Of a stretch of DNA of 64,000 nt, positions 1-8,804 are shown piece by piece (position 1 is the first letter of the stretch; each line of letters opens with the position of its first letter). This stretch comes from Streptomyces akebiae (GTDB lineage: Bacteria > Actinomycetota > Actinomycetes > Streptomycetales > Streptomycetaceae), in NCBI RefSeq assembly GCF_019599145.1, contig NZ_CP080647.1:7998001-8062000 (forward strand), in the 5' to 3' direction. A program made the translations under genes and the position numbers. Under the pieces are notes generated by a model. It was not told where the DNA came from. It saw only the letters and a program-made list of their open reading frames with translations, and searched no databases.

Positions 1-33
1 GAGGTCGTCGACTGGTTCGACTCCGTCCTGTGA
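1..33 (+). CDS. 3' end of an upstream gene (partial)
   Basis: The first 33 bases read as an open frame ending EVVDWFDSVL and a TGA stop, with normal Streptomyces codon bias. This is probably the C-terminus of a gene that starts outside the window. Too little is visible to assign a family. It stops 35 bases before the next start codon, so the two genes could be co-transcribed. Confidence 0.4.
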   Translation, partial: EVVDWFDSVL

Positions 34-68
34 AGCACCCCACCCGCACGAGAAAGGAACCGCTCTCC

Positions 69-1181
69 ATGTCTCGTCGTACCGCTCTGGCCCTGGGCAC
101 CGCCCTGGCCCTCGGCACCGGTCTGGCCGTGCTCCCCACCCAGGCGCACGCCGCGACCGTGGTCGTCAGCAACTCCACCGACCTGGCCAACGCCATCAAG
201 AACGCCACCGCCGGCACCGTCATCCAGGTGCGCGGCGGCACGTACTACCCGACGGCGACCCTCCAGTCGACGGCCAACGGCACCTCCTCCAGCCGGATAC
301 ACCTCCAGCCGTACGGCTCGGAGACCGTGAAGATCGACGGCTCGAACCTCCCCGACGGCGACTGGATCTTCAAGCTGACCGCCGACTACTGGACCGTCTC
401 CGGGATCACCTTCCAGAACTCCCCGGACAGCGCGGTCGTCTGCCAGTCCTGCGCCTCCACGGTGTGGGACAACATCAAGACCATCAACGGCGGCGACTCC
501 GGCTTCACGCTCACCGGCGACAGCACCACCAACAACACCGTCCGCAACATCGACTCCTACGGCCACTACGACCCGGCCAACCACGGGGAGAACGCCGACG
601 GCATCGCCGTGAAGTACGGCTCAGGCAGCGGCAACCTCATCACCGGCGCCCGCCTCTACAACAACTCGGACGACGGCCTGGACTTCTGGTCCTTCTCCTC
701 GCCCGTCACCGTCGAGCACACCTGGGCGATGGGCAACGGCAAGAACCGCTGGGGGGACTCCGCGTTCGCCGGCGACGGCAACGGCTACAAGCTCGGCGGC
801 GACGGCGAGACCGTGGCCCACGTCATCAACAACTCGGCGGCCTGGGACAACGCGGGCAACGGCTTCACCGAGAACAGCAACAAGGGCGCCATCGTCATCA
901 ACCGCACCACCGCCTACGCCAACGCCAAGTGGGGCTACTACTTCGCCACCGGAGCGGCCCGCCTCGGCAAGAACCTGGCGGTGGGCAACGGCGGCGGCTC
1001 GGCCAACAAGGGTTCGTCCGTCGTGTCGTCCGGCAACAACTGGGACTCCGGCATCTCGACCCCGTCGTTCCGCTCCACCGACGCCTCCTCGACGTACAAC
1101 GCCCGTTCGTCGAGCGGCACCCTGCCCGCGACCACCTTCCTGACCACGGGCAGTACGACGATCGGCGCGACGATGAACTGA
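69..1181 (+). CDS. Secreted pectate lyase, PL9-like right-handed beta-helix
   Basis: Predicted secreted enzyme that cleaves polygalacturonate by beta-elimination with calcium. The start at 69 is preferred over the GTG at 30 because AGAAAGGA lies just upstream and it gives a clean signal peptide (about residues 1-28, ending AHA). The rest is a beta-helix of about 340 residues. PL9 hallmarks are visible: the acidic calcium-site cluster NADG (D177) and SDDGLDFW (D201, D202, D205), and GDGNGYKLGG with the likely catalytic lysine K241. Length (370 aa) fits a single-domain PL9 enzyme. It is closely related to the product of 5382-6536, so the two are paralogues flanking a lipase and a GH43 gene. Family is confident from motifs; substrate is inferred from the family. 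Confidence 0.85.
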   Translation: MSRRTALALGTALALGTGLAVLPTQAHAATVVVSNSTDLANAIKNATAGTVIQVRGGTYYPTATLQSTANGTSSSRIHLQPYGSETVKIDGSNLPDGDWIFKLTADYWTVSGITFQNSPDSAVVCQSCASTVWDNIKTINGGDSGFTLTGDSTTNNTVRNIDSYGHYDPANHGENADGIAVKYGSGSGNLITGARLYNNSDDGLDFWSFSSPVTVEHTWAMGNGKNRWGDSAFAGDGNGYKLGGDGETVAHVINNSAAWDNAGNGFTENSNKGAIVINRTTAYANAKWGYYFATGAARLGKNLAVGNGGGSANKGSSVVSSGNNWDSGISTPSFRSTDASSTYNARSSSGTLPATTFLTTGSTTIGATMN

Positions 1182-1289
1182 CCGGCGCGTGCTCGTCCGG
1201 CACGCCGGGCAAAACGATTCTGTCGACATGGAGCCGGTGCGACCCCACACAGTGTTGCGCGACGAACAGCGCATGCGCATCTGAGTGGA

Positions 1290-2918
1290 GTGGTCCTCGT
1301 GGTCGGTAGTCCTCGCCCGCTGATCCTGATTCGCGGATTCGGCGGCCCCGGTGTGTCGGACGAACGGCGCGACGCGTATCAGGGATTCAACAACGGCAGC
1401 GTCTACGCGGAGCGCTACGGCGAGAACTACATCTACGAGGGATTCGTCCTGCGCGCCCTCAAGTCGCGGCTCCACCCGTACCGGGACGCGACCAACGTCG
1501 TCGGCTACTACGAGAAGGAGCAGAAGCCCAGACCGGGCGAGCGCGACGGATGGCCCGAGCACCTGCTCACCGGCACCATGGTGGTGGACGTCCCCATGGC
1601 GCGCGAGGTGCTGGGCCAGGGCGCCCTCGGGACCCTGTGGATCTACCGCTACTACGACCTCCTTCCCCGGAAGATCGACCGCTTCGGGGAAGGACTGGTC
1701 AGGCTCATCGAGATCATCCGGCACGGCATGCGCCCGGACGAGGAGTTCACCGGTGTGGACATCGTCGCGCACAGCATGGGCGGCCTCGTCACCCGGGCCG
1801 CCCTGAGCCGGCTGGGGGACGGCAGCGCGGACGTCATCCACCGCATCGTCACCCTGGGCACACCGCACCGGGGGATCGCGTTCCAGTACCTGCCCGACGC
1901 GCTGGTCAAGTGCCTGCCCGACGCGGTCGCGGACGAGATCGCCGCCTTCGACCCGGACCGCACGGACATCCGGGCCATCCCGTTCCCCGTCAGGCGGATC
2001 CTCACGGTGGTCGGCACGGACCACCGCTCCTACAGCAACAAGTTCGCCACCCTGGGCAATCGCATCGCCGGCCTGATCGACGAGGGCACACTCACCTACA
2101 ACCGCAGCGACGGCCTGGTCAAGCAGGCCTCCGCCCAGATCCCGGGTGCTCCCCGGACCTTCGTCCACAAATGCCACGGCGGCGAGGACTCCCTGGTGAC
2201 ATCGCGCGAGGCCTACGAGGTAGCCATGCGCTTCTTCCACGGCACGCACCACGTGCGGCTGCGACTGGACAGGGCCGAGGTGACGCGTGGCCGGGACCTC
2301 TTCGGCCGCAGCGAGTTCTATTTCGGGGTGTCCGTCAAGCCTCGGTTCGTCGACTTCGACCTGTGCCACCAGAGCAGCGAGGCCGAGAACCACTACGGCC
2401 CCTTCCGCAAGGCCGACTTCACCGACGACCTGCCCGATCTCGCCGCGGAGTTGAGCAAGCCGCTCTCGGAACCGGGTGACGCCACCACCGGGTGGGCGGA
2501 CGAGAACCGGCTGATCTGGGAGGGCTGGGTCGACGCCGCCGCCAAACCCGAGGGGGCGGTGGACCGGAGCGTGGTGCTCCGCCTCGACGTCCAGGTGTAC
2601 GAGCGGGACAGCCTCGGCATCGGATTCTCCGACAACCTCGTCTTCCGCAAGCACTACTACGTCCAGGCGGTGCCCGATGGCGCGGGGGAGTGGTCGCTGT
2701 ACCTCCACACCGGCGAGCGCTTCCTGGCGCCGGGGGTGAGCACCGAGGAAGGGCACGCCGCCGCGGAGGACGAGCAGGTGTCGGAGGTGTGGCCGATGAG
2801 GCCCACCGACGAGGGTGGGCCCGGCAGCTGGACCTTCCAGGTCGGTGGGACCGGCTTCAAGGCGGACCTGCTGCTGACGGTGACCGACGAACGGACTACG
2901 GGCGCCGCACCGGCCTGA
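1290..2918 (+). CDS. Esterase/lipase-like alpha/beta hydrolase with C-terminal beta domain
   Basis: 542-residue protein whose N-terminal half looks like a PGAP1/triacylglycerol-lipase type alpha/beta hydrolase. An oxyanion-type stretch IRGFGG lies near residue 15, and the nucleophile elbow VAHSMGG puts the serine at S162, followed by a GTPHRG segment typical of lipases. Residues from about 320 onward form a separate beta-rich domain of unknown function. No signal peptide or membrane helix is visible, so it may be cytoplasmic despite its secreted-enzyme neighbours. Its GTG start follows GAGTGGA. The gene converges with the GH43 gene and their 3' ends overlap by 23 bp. The natural substrate is unknown. 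Confidence 0.65.
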   Translation: MVLVVGSPRPLILIRGFGGPGVSDERRDAYQGFNNGSVYAERYGENYIYEGFVLRALKSRLHPYRDATNVVGYYEKEQKPRPGERDGWPEHLLTGTMVVDVPMAREVLGQGALGTLWIYRYYDLLPRKIDRFGEGLVRLIEIIRHGMRPDEEFTGVDIVAHSMGGLVTRAALSRLGDGSADVIHRIVTLGTPHRGIAFQYLPDALVKCLPDAVADEIAAFDPDRTDIRAIPFPVRRILTVVGTDHRSYSNKFATLGNRIAGLIDEGTLTYNRSDGLVKQASAQIPGAPRTFVHKCHGGEDSLVTSREAYEVAMRFFHGTHHVRLRLDRAEVTRGRDLFGRSEFYFGVSVKPRFVDFDLCHQSSEAENHYGPFRKADFTDDLPDLAAELSKPLSEPGDATTGWADENRLIWEGWVDAAAKPEGAVDRSVVLRLDVQVYERDSLGIGFSDNLVFRKHYYVQAVPDGAGEWSLYLHTGERFLAPGVSTEEGHAAAEDEQVSEVWPMRPTDEGGPGSWTFQVGGTGFKADLLLTVTDERTTGAAPA

Positions 2919-5133
2919 TCGACTCCAGGGTCGGCACCACCGGCCGGATCGTGCCGTCGGCCGCGAACTCCATGCGGTCGACGGTCGTCTCGCGGTGGGT
3001 GCCGTCCCCGCCGGGCCTGCCGGGGCCGTTGAGGGCGAACCGGTGGTACACCATGTACCAGTCGTCCGTGCCCGGTGCGTTCACCACCGAGTGATGGCCG
3101 GTGGCGAGGATGCCGTACTCGGGACGCTTGGACAGGATCGTGCCCCGTTTGGTCCACGGGCCCAGCGGGGACGGTCCGGTCGCGTAGGCCACGTGGTAGT
3201 TCTCGCTGCGGGTGTCGTCCTCGGACCACATGAAGTAGTACGTGCCCTCACGCTCGATCACGAAGGAGCCCTCCCGGAAGTCGTCCGGGGTGATGTCCTT
3301 CACCTGACCCGGGTCGAACGACACCATGTCGTCGTTCAGCGGCACCACGTAGCCGTGTCCGTTGCCCCAGTACAGGTACGACCGCCCGTCGCCGTCGGTG
3401 AAGACCGACGGGTCGATCATCTGGCCCTTCAGCGACCCGCCCTTGGCGACCAGGGGCTTTCCGAGGGCGTCCTCGAACGGACCGGCGGGGGAGTCGGCCA
3501 CCGCCACACCGATCTGCTGCTCGGCGCAGAAGTAGAAGTAGTACTTGCCGTTCCGTTCGGCGATCGCCGGGGCCCAGGCGTTCTTGTCGGCCCAGGACAC
3601 GTCGGGTCCCAGGTCGAGGATGACGCCGTGGTCCTTCCAGTGGACGAGGTCCTTCGACGAGAACGCCTTGAACCGTGTGCCGCTCCAGCCGGGGAAGCCG
3701 TCCGTGGTCGGGTAGATCCAGTAGCGGCCGTCCATGTACGTGACATCGGGGTCGGCGTAGAGGCCGGGCAGGACCGGGCTGCGGGCCGGCACCGCCTCGA
3801 CCGTCCAGACGCGTTGCGTGCCGTCGGCGGCGGTGACCGTGTACTTCTGCGGCTTGCGGAAGTCGCGTCGGGTGCCCGACCGCGGGCTCACCGTCGCGCC
3901 CTCACCGAGCCGGAGCTCCGGCGCCAGCCGTCGCAGGGCTGCTTCGCCGGTGTCCGGCCCCATCGGCAGGACGACCTTGTTCGCGGCCTCCGTGACGATC
4001 GCGTACCCCTTCTGGCCCTTCACCGTCGCGTCCACGACCGAGGCGGGGCTCACCGGGTACGCGGCCAGCAGCCGGTCGTACTCCTCCTGCGTCACCGGCA
4101 TCACCGTGCCGTGGCGCGGGCTCGCGGGAAGCTGGTAGTTCTTCGACATGGTCCACTTGCCCGAGTCGAGGTCGGTGGTCTCGAAGGGGACGTAGCCGCG
4201 GCCGCCGTACTCGTCGATGAACAGGTACCACTTCTCCTCGGTGTTGGACTTGAACACCGTCGGGCCCTCACCGCGGTCGATGGAGCCGCTGCCGACGCAG
4301 TCCGAGACGAAGTCGTACGAGGTGTCGGTGAGCGACGTCGACTTCTCCGCGGTGATGAACTTCGAGCACGGGCTGGAGGAGGTGGGGTCCCGCTCGTCCT
4401 TGGTGTACCGGTAGTACGTGCCCTTGTGCTTGACCACCGTCGAGTCGATGACCGAGTAGCCGGGATCGTCCCAGACCTTCGGCTCGCTGAAGGTGCGGAA
4501 GTCCTTGGTCGTCGCGTACAGCATCTTGTTGTAGGTCGAGCCGGTGTGGTCCGGGTCGTCGTCGGCGTACAGCTTCGACGCCCAGAAGACGACGAACTCA
4601 CCCAGGCTGTCGTCCCAGTAGGCCTCCGGCGCCCAGGTGTTGCCCGCCTTGTCGGGCGAGACCTTCACCAGCCGCTGGTCGGTCCAGTGCACCAGGTCCG
4701 TGGACTCCCAGATCATGATCGACTTGCTGCCGTGTCTCTGGACCTGGTCCCAACTGCCGCTGCTGTTGCGGTACATCCGCAGATCGGTGGCGATCATGTA
4801 GAACTTGTCGCCGCCGGGGGCGCGGATCACGGACGGGTCGCGCAGCCCCTTCTCGCCGATCGTCGAGGTGAGGACCGGCTTCCCGGCGTTCAGCTCCCGC
4901 CAGTGCAGGGCGTCGTCGCCCCGGCTGAGGGCGTAGCGGATCTGCTCGCCGTCGGCGGTGCCCTCGCCGGTGAAGTAGGCGAAGAGATAACCGGCGTACT
5001 CCGGTTTCTTCTCGGAGCGTGCGGGCCGTGGGGAGGAGTCGGGCGCCGGTTGGGCGGCGCCCGGTGGGGCGGCCAGGAGGCCGAGGACGAGGGCCAGGAG
5101 GGGAAGCAGGAGCGTACGGGCGGTGGGGCGCAT
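2896..5133 (-). CDS. Secreted tandem GH43-like glycoside hydrolase
   Basis: 745-residue secreted protein (signal peptide about residues 1-28 with a long leucine-rich core). It appears to hold two five-bladed beta-propellers. The first (about 45-370) keeps GH43-like acidic positions in GLRDPSVI, VIDSTVV and RGEGPTVF. A small Ig-like/DUF5018-like linker follows (YTVTAADGTQRVWTVEA). The second (about 455-745) is a canonical GH43 domain with YADPDVT (base), MIDPSVF (pKa modulator) and REGSFVI (acid). GH43 enzymes act on arabinan, xylan or arabinoxylan, and nearby pectate lyases suggest a pectin side-chain substrate (inference). It is divergent from the second PL9 gene across 248 bp and overlaps the lipase 3' end. 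Confidence 0.8.
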   Translation of the reverse strand: MRPTARTLLLPLLALVLGLLAAPPGAAQPAPDSSPRPARSEKKPEYAGYLFAYFTGEGTADGEQIRYALSRGDDALHWRELNAGKPVLTSTIGEKGLRDPSVIRAPGGDKFYMIATDLRMYRNSSGSWDQVQRHGSKSIMIWESTDLVHWTDQRLVKVSPDKAGNTWAPEAYWDDSLGEFVVFWASKLYADDDPDHTGSTYNKMLYATTKDFRTFSEPKVWDDPGYSVIDSTVVKHKGTYYRYTKDERDPTSSSPCSKFITAEKSTSLTDTSYDFVSDCVGSGSIDRGEGPTVFKSNTEEKWYLFIDEYGGRGYVPFETTDLDSGKWTMSKNYQLPASPRHGTVMPVTQEEYDRLLAAYPVSPASVVDATVKGQKGYAIVTEAANKVVLPMGPDTGEAALRRLAPELRLGEGATVSPRSGTRRDFRKPQKYTVTAADGTQRVWTVEAVPARSPVLPGLYADPDVTYMDGRYWIYPTTDGFPGWSGTRFKAFSSKDLVHWKDHGVILDLGPDVSWADKNAWAPAIAERNGKYYFYFCAEQQIGVAVADSPAGPFEDALGKPLVAKGGSLKGQMIDPSVFTDGDGRSYLYWGNGHGYVVPLNDDMVSFDPGQVKDITPDDFREGSFVIEREGTYYFMWSEDDTRSENYHVAYATGPSPLGPWTKRGTILSKRPEYGILATGHHSVVNAPGTDDWYMVYHRFALNGPGRPGGDGTHRETTVDRMEFAADGTIRPVVPTLESIRPVRRP

Positions 5134-5238
5134 GACACATCCTGTGGAAGTCTGATGGATTCTGTTTGCCGTGTCGCCCTCGGAGTCTCATCAGTGGCGC
5201 TCCAGGGCGTCAATCGGTGTGCGTGTGAAGACTCCCAG

Positions 5239-5249
5239 CGAAACTTTCG
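5239..5249. promoter_or_regulatory. LacI-type operator-like palindrome
   Basis: CGAAACTTTCG is an 11-bp palindrome in the spacer between the divergent GH43 and PL9 genes. CGAAA-N-TTTCG sites are typical LacI-family operators in Streptomyces polysaccharide-use genes. It lies about 130 bp upstream of the PL9 start and 105 bp upstream of the GH43 start, so it could serve either. The cognate regulator is not known from this window. Confidence 0.4.
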
Positions 5250-5261
5250 AGCGATTTCGCG

Positions 5262-5337
5262 GGGCGCGGCAACCCTTTCCCGGCGGGCGGCGACCAGTGA
5301 TCAGAAGCGGGCCGGGGCGGCCCCTCCGGCCCGCTTC
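5262..5337 (+). promoter_or_regulatory. Candidate structured 5' leader of the second PL9 gene
   Basis: Two adjacent parts. At 5262-5299 the block GGGCGCGGCAACCCTTTC, a short variable GC segment, then GGCGACCAGT; the same two conserved blocks occur in the same orientation upstream of the PL3 gene (7784-7820, minus strand). At 5304-5337 a 12-bp perfect hairpin (GAAGCGGGCCGG with its complement, 10-base loop) precedes the ribosome-binding site. Together they look like a transcribed leader with a terminator- or sequester-like hairpin. The function is inferred only. Confidence 0.4.
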
Positions 5338-5381
5338 GTTCCTCGTCTCCCGAAGACGCGTCCCCTGCGAAAGGAACACCC

Positions 5382-6536
5382 GTGCGTCAGACCTCTGGAC
5401 GCCACCGAAGAACCCGGACCCTGTCGATCGCCGCCGCCGTGTCCGTCGCCGCGGGGGCCGGCGGCGTCCACCTCGGCCTCACGCACGACGGTGCCCAGGC
5501 CGCCGCCACCACCGTCACCGTCTCCAGCACCGCGTCGCTGGAGGCGGCCGTGGCCGGCGCCCGAGCGGGTACGACGATCCAGGTCCGCGCCGGCACCTAC
5601 CGGCCGACGCGGACCCTGAAGTCCACCGCGAACGGCACCCCCTCCGCCCGGATCACGCTCACCGCTCTCCGCGGCGAGAAGGTCAGGATCGACGGGTCCG
5701 CGCTGCCCGCCGGCTCCTGGCTCGCCGGGATCTACGGCGACCACTGGACGGTCTCCGGCATCACCTTCCAGAACTCCCCGGCCCAGGGCCTGGTCGTCAC
5801 GTCCTCGGTCGGCGGGATCTTCGAGAACCTCGTGACCGCGAACAACGGCGACTCCGGCTTCACGCTGCGCGGTGACGGCACGACGGACAACCTCGTACGG
5901 AACCTGGACAGTCACGGCAACTACGACGCCGCGACCCACGGCCAGAACGCCGACGGCATCGCCGTGAAGTTCGGCTCCGGCACCGGCAACAGGATCACCG
6001 GAGCGCGCCTCTACGGCAACGCGGACGACGGCCTCGACCTCTGGCAGTTCTCCTCGTCCGTCACCATCGACCACTCCTGGGCCTTCGGCAACGGCAGGAA
6101 CCGCTGGAAGGACTCCGCGTTCGAGGGCAACGGCAACGGGTTCAAGCTGGGCGGCGGCGGGGCCTCGGTCGCGCACTCGGTCAACAACAACGCGGCCTGG
6201 GACAACACGCTGCACGGGTTCACCGAGAACTCCAACACCGGCGCGATCCTGCTGAACCGGAACACGGCGTACGGCAACAAGGCGACCGGGTTCTACTTCT
6301 CCACCGGCAAGGCCCGGCTGGCGCGGAACCTCGCGGTGGGCAACGGGACGGGGAAGGCGAAGCAGGGCTCCGCCACGGTCTCGGCAGCCAACAACTGGGA
6401 CAGCGGCATCACCACGCCGGCCTTCCGCTCGACGGACGCGGCCACCGCGTACGCCGCCCGGCGCACGGACGGGTCCCTGCCGATCACGACGTTCCTCACC
6501 ACGGGCTCCAAGGCCATCGGCGCGACGATGAACTGA
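5382..6536 (+). CDS. Secreted pectate lyase, PL9-like (second copy)
   Basis: 384-residue paralogue of the enzyme at 69-1181 with the same layout: a signal peptide (Arg-rich start, cleaved near residue 35-40), then a right-handed parallel beta-helix. The PL9 motifs recur: NADGIAVK, ADDGLDLW for calcium and GNGNGFKLGG with the catalytic lysine. The CQSCAS cysteine pair seen in the first copy is missing. The GTG start sits 8 bases after GAAAGGA. It has its own promoter region with a LacI-like palindrome and a structured leader, and a strong terminator follows. The two copies differ in codon choice, so the duplication is not recent. Confidence 0.85.
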   Translation: MRQTSGRHRRTRTLSIAAAVSVAAGAGGVHLGLTHDGAQAAATTVTVSSTASLEAAVAGARAGTTIQVRAGTYRPTRTLKSTANGTPSARITLTALRGEKVRIDGSALPAGSWLAGIYGDHWTVSGITFQNSPAQGLVVTSSVGGIFENLVTANNGDSGFTLRGDGTTDNLVRNLDSHGNYDAATHGQNADGIAVKFGSGTGNRITGARLYGNADDGLDLWQFSSSVTIDHSWAFGNGRNRWKDSAFEGNGNGFKLGGGGASVAHSVNNNAAWDNTLHGFTENSNTGAILLNRNTAYGNKATGFYFSTGKARLARNLAVGNGTGKAKQGSATVSAANNWDSGITTPAFRSTDAATAYAARRTDGSLPITTFLTTGSKAIGATMN

Positions 6537-6577
6537 CCCGCCGCGCGAGGCGGGAACGCGCAGGGGTGAGAAGAAGG

Positions 6578-6614
6578 CGCCCCCCGCCGGTCGTCACCGG
6601 CGGGGGGCGTTTTT
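6578..6614 (+). terminator. Rho-independent terminator after the second PL9 gene
   Basis: A 13-bp perfect GC stem (6578-6590 with 6597-6609) with loop TCGTCA is followed by TTTTT. It lies 41 bp after the PL9 stop codon. Confidence 0.85.
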
Positions 6615-6916
6615 CGTGCCGACCCCGAGGGGGGCTCCGGTCGGCACCGACTGCCGGCCGAGGGGGGCTCGGGCCGGCAGGTCCACGCAGTCGAACGAGG
6701 TGCCCGGACCGAGGAGGCCCGTGCCGCTCGAACCACTGACCATGTCGAGTGTCAGTACGTCGTACTCACTGGTGTTCGACTTCCACGCACTTGCAGGGAC
6801 GCCGTGGAGGAAGGTGGGGTTGTCCGCCCGGTACCGGCGAGACCCGGTTGTTGATGGATACCCGCGCCCGCCCTCCCGCGAACGCGCACGCTCCCCTCCC
6901 CTTCTTGGCGAGGGGC

Positions 6917-7747
6917 TCACTTGTAGGTGATGGCGGATGACGAGAACTTGCAGGTGGTCCCGTCCGCGCCGACGCCGATCCGGGTCGGCTCCTTGCCCGA
7001 GCTGTTGCCCTTGAAGCGCACGCAGGTCTTGACCTTCTTCTTCGGGTCGCCGTGGATGCGGATCTTCGACAGCGTCGCGGTGTCGCGGTAGTTGGCGTTC
7101 ACGCCGACGATCGCCTGCAGGGGCGCCACGACGTCGATGTCGCTCAGCACGATCGTGCGCTTGTACTGCTTCTTGCAGTTGCCGCAGGAGCGCACCAGCT
7201 TGCCGGAGTCCCGCACCCGGAAGCCGGTGATGCTGAGCCTGCCGGCGCCGTTGAACTGGAACACCTTGTCCGAGGCCTTCTTCGCGCCCCCGCCGATGAC
7301 CTTGTACACGGCCTTCGACGACGTGCCCTTGAAGCTGGCCGCGTCCTCGCCGACATCCAGCCACCACACGTTCTTCAGGGTGCAACTGCCCTTGCAGTGC
7401 ACCCCGTCCGCCCCCGGAAGACCGATGATCACGTTCTTGAGGACGGCACCGTCGGCCAGCTCGAAGACCGGGTCCTGCCCCTCGTCCTGGCCGCCGCCGC
7501 CGAGCGCGCCCTTGCCGAAGAACTTCCTCAGCTTGCCGTCGTAGGTGCCCTTCACCTCGATCGTCGAGGAGACGGCCTTGCTGCCCTTGGCCGTCGGCCA
7601 GGTGGCGGCGGCGTCGGCGGGGGACAGCAGCGACGTCGTGAAGAGCGCCCCGCCGGTGAGGGCGAGGGCGGCCACCGAGCCGATCACGGCCCTCCGGCCC
7701 GTGACCCGACGGCGGTGCCGGACGCGCTGCTCTGCAGGTGCGGTCAT
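6917..7747 (-). CDS. Secreted pectate lyase, PL3 family
   Basis: 276 residues from the ATG at 7747, chosen because GAGGGA precedes it; a longer frame upstream lacks coding character. An Arg-rich n-region (RVRHRRRVTGRRAVIG) and hydrophobic core give a Tat- or Sec-type signal peptide of about 47 residues. The mature part shows PL3 features: VFELADGAVLKNVIIG, DGVHCKGSCTLKNVWW, and GEDAASFKG with basic residues, with many cysteines as usual for the family. PL3 enzymes are calcium-dependent pectate lyases, complementing the two PL9 enzymes. Its upstream region carries the same leader blocks as the second PL9 gene. Confidence 0.85.
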   Translation of the reverse strand: MTAPAEQRVRHRRRVTGRRAVIGSVAALALTGGALFTTSLLSPADAAATWPTAKGSKAVSSTIEVKGTYDGKLRKFFGKGALGGGGQDEGQDPVFELADGAVLKNVIIGLPGADGVHCKGSCTLKNVWWLDVGEDAASFKGTSSKAVYKVIGGGAKKASDKVFQFNGAGRLSITGFRVRDSGKLVRSCGNCKKQYKRTIVLSDIDVVAPLQAIVGVNANYRDTATLSKIRIHGDPKKKVKTCVRFKGNSSGKEPTRIGVGADGTTCKFSSSAITYK

Positions 7748-7783
7748 GTACCCGATCCCTCGCTGGTGGTGACTCTTGCGCCT

Positions 7784-7820
7784 ACTGGTCGCCACCGGTG
7801 GAGAAAGGGTTGCCGCGCCC
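7784..7820 (-). promoter_or_regulatory. Leader motif shared with the second PL9 gene
   Basis: On the minus strand this reads GGGCGCGGCAACCCTTTC, then TCCACCGGTG, then GGCGACCAGT. The first 18 and last 10 bases are identical to 5262-5299 upstream of the PL9 gene. The middle differs in sequence but can pair (CCACCGGTGG is self-complementary). It starts 37 bp before the PL3 start codon. This looks like a conserved cis element, most likely in the RNA; the ligand or factor is unknown. Confidence 0.4.
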
Positions 7821-7922
7821 ACAGATCTTTTTCACGGGAACTTCTTCACGGACCCCTCCTGTGACCTCCCGTGAACGTGACCTCCCGTGCCCTCCTTTGA
7901 GGGTCTCCGCCACGAATCTCCG

Positions 7923-8804
7923 CTACGAATCGCCCTCGTCCGAGGAGTCGTTGTCGTCGTTGTCGTCGTCGTGGCCCTCGAAGTCGCCGCCCACCGTGAG
8001 GTCCTCGCCGCCCGCCCTGGCGGTCATCGTGTAGCGGTCGTCGCCCGCGTCACGGCCACCGCGCTCGTGGTTGTACTGCCCGGCGAAGACGAACTCGCCC
8101 TTCGGGACCGTGCGTCCGTCCTTGAGCACCCAGGTGTAGACCAGGAACCCGTCGTCGGACGTGACCGTGAGGTCGAAGTCCTGCTCCGGCAGCGACCGCC
8201 AGGCGCCGGCCGAGGAGACCCCGCCGGTCTGGGCGATCGTCAGCTGGACGGTCAGCTCGGTGAGCTGCTCACTCGTCTTCAGGGTGAGGTTGCTCTGCGC
8301 CCAGAAGTCGTTGCTGTGCGGGTCGACGGAGCCGTCCGACCAGAGCGGGCCGTCCTCCTCGTTCTTCGAAGTGGGCAGCTTCGGCACCGTCGTGCCCTTG
8401 GGCGACGGGCTCTTCGACGGCGTCGAGCCGGGCTTCTCCTCCTGCTTCCCGCCGACGCCGGGGCTCGGGCGGTCCGGCCGGACCGGGGCCCGGCTCGTGG
8501 CGGCGGGGGAGTCGACCGGAGTCGGGGAGACCACGACCGTCTGATCGGCCGGCGGGGTCGCCTCGCCCTTCACCGCGGAGGCGACCGCGTAGCCGCCGAC
8601 CGCGAGCACGCCCGCGACCCCGGCGGTGGCGGTGACCACCCGCACCCAGCCCCACAGCGGCGGCCGGGTCGCCTTGCGGCTCCGGCGCTCCTCGGGGGCG
8701 GCCATACCGCGCTCGATCCGGGCCAGGATGCGGGCGCGGTCGGGCTCGTGCGCCTCGGCCGACTCGCGCAGCCGGGCGCGCAGCTCCTCGTGCACGTCCC
8801 TCAT
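7923..8804 (-). CDS. Single-pass membrane protein, putative partner of the adjacent ECF sigma factor
   Basis: 293 residues: a cytoplasmic N-terminus of about 50 residues (RDVHEELRARLRESAEAHEPDRARI), one membrane helix (about 53-75), a Pro/Ser/Lys-rich spacer, then an extracytoplasmic beta-rich domain and a strongly acidic tail rich in D and N. No zinc-finger motif is present. Its ATG overlaps the stop of the sigma factor gene by 4 bp (ATGA), so it is translationally coupled. The topology and coupling suggest an anti-sigma or sensor role, but no named anti-sigma domain is recognised. The extracellular domain resembles secreted Streptomyces proteins of unknown function. Confidence 0.55.
   Translation of the reverse strand: MRDVHEELRARLRESAEAHEPDRARILARIERGMAAPEERRSRKATRPPLWGWVRVVTATAGVAGVLAVGGYAVASAVKGEATPPADQTVVVSPTPVDSPAATSRAPVRPDRPSPGVGGKQEEKPGSTPSKSPSPKGTTVPKLPTSKNEEDGPLWSDGSVDPHSNDFWAQSNLTLKTSEQLTELTVQLTIAQTGGVSSAGAWRSLPEQDFDLTVTSDDGFLVYTWVLKDGRTVPKGEFVFAGQYNHERGGRDAGDDRYTMTARAGGEDLTVGGDFEGHDDDNDDNDSSDEGDS

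Noticed and set aside
621..2756. Long open frame on the minus strand (711 aa) opposite the PL9 and lipase genes
   Set aside because: Val/Arg/Gly/Asp-rich low-complexity translation with no domain; it is a GC-bias shadow of the real plus-strand genes.
2995..5619. 874-aa plus-strand frame opposite GH43
   Set aside because: Shadow frame; it also runs through the divergent promoter region and the start of the PL9 gene.
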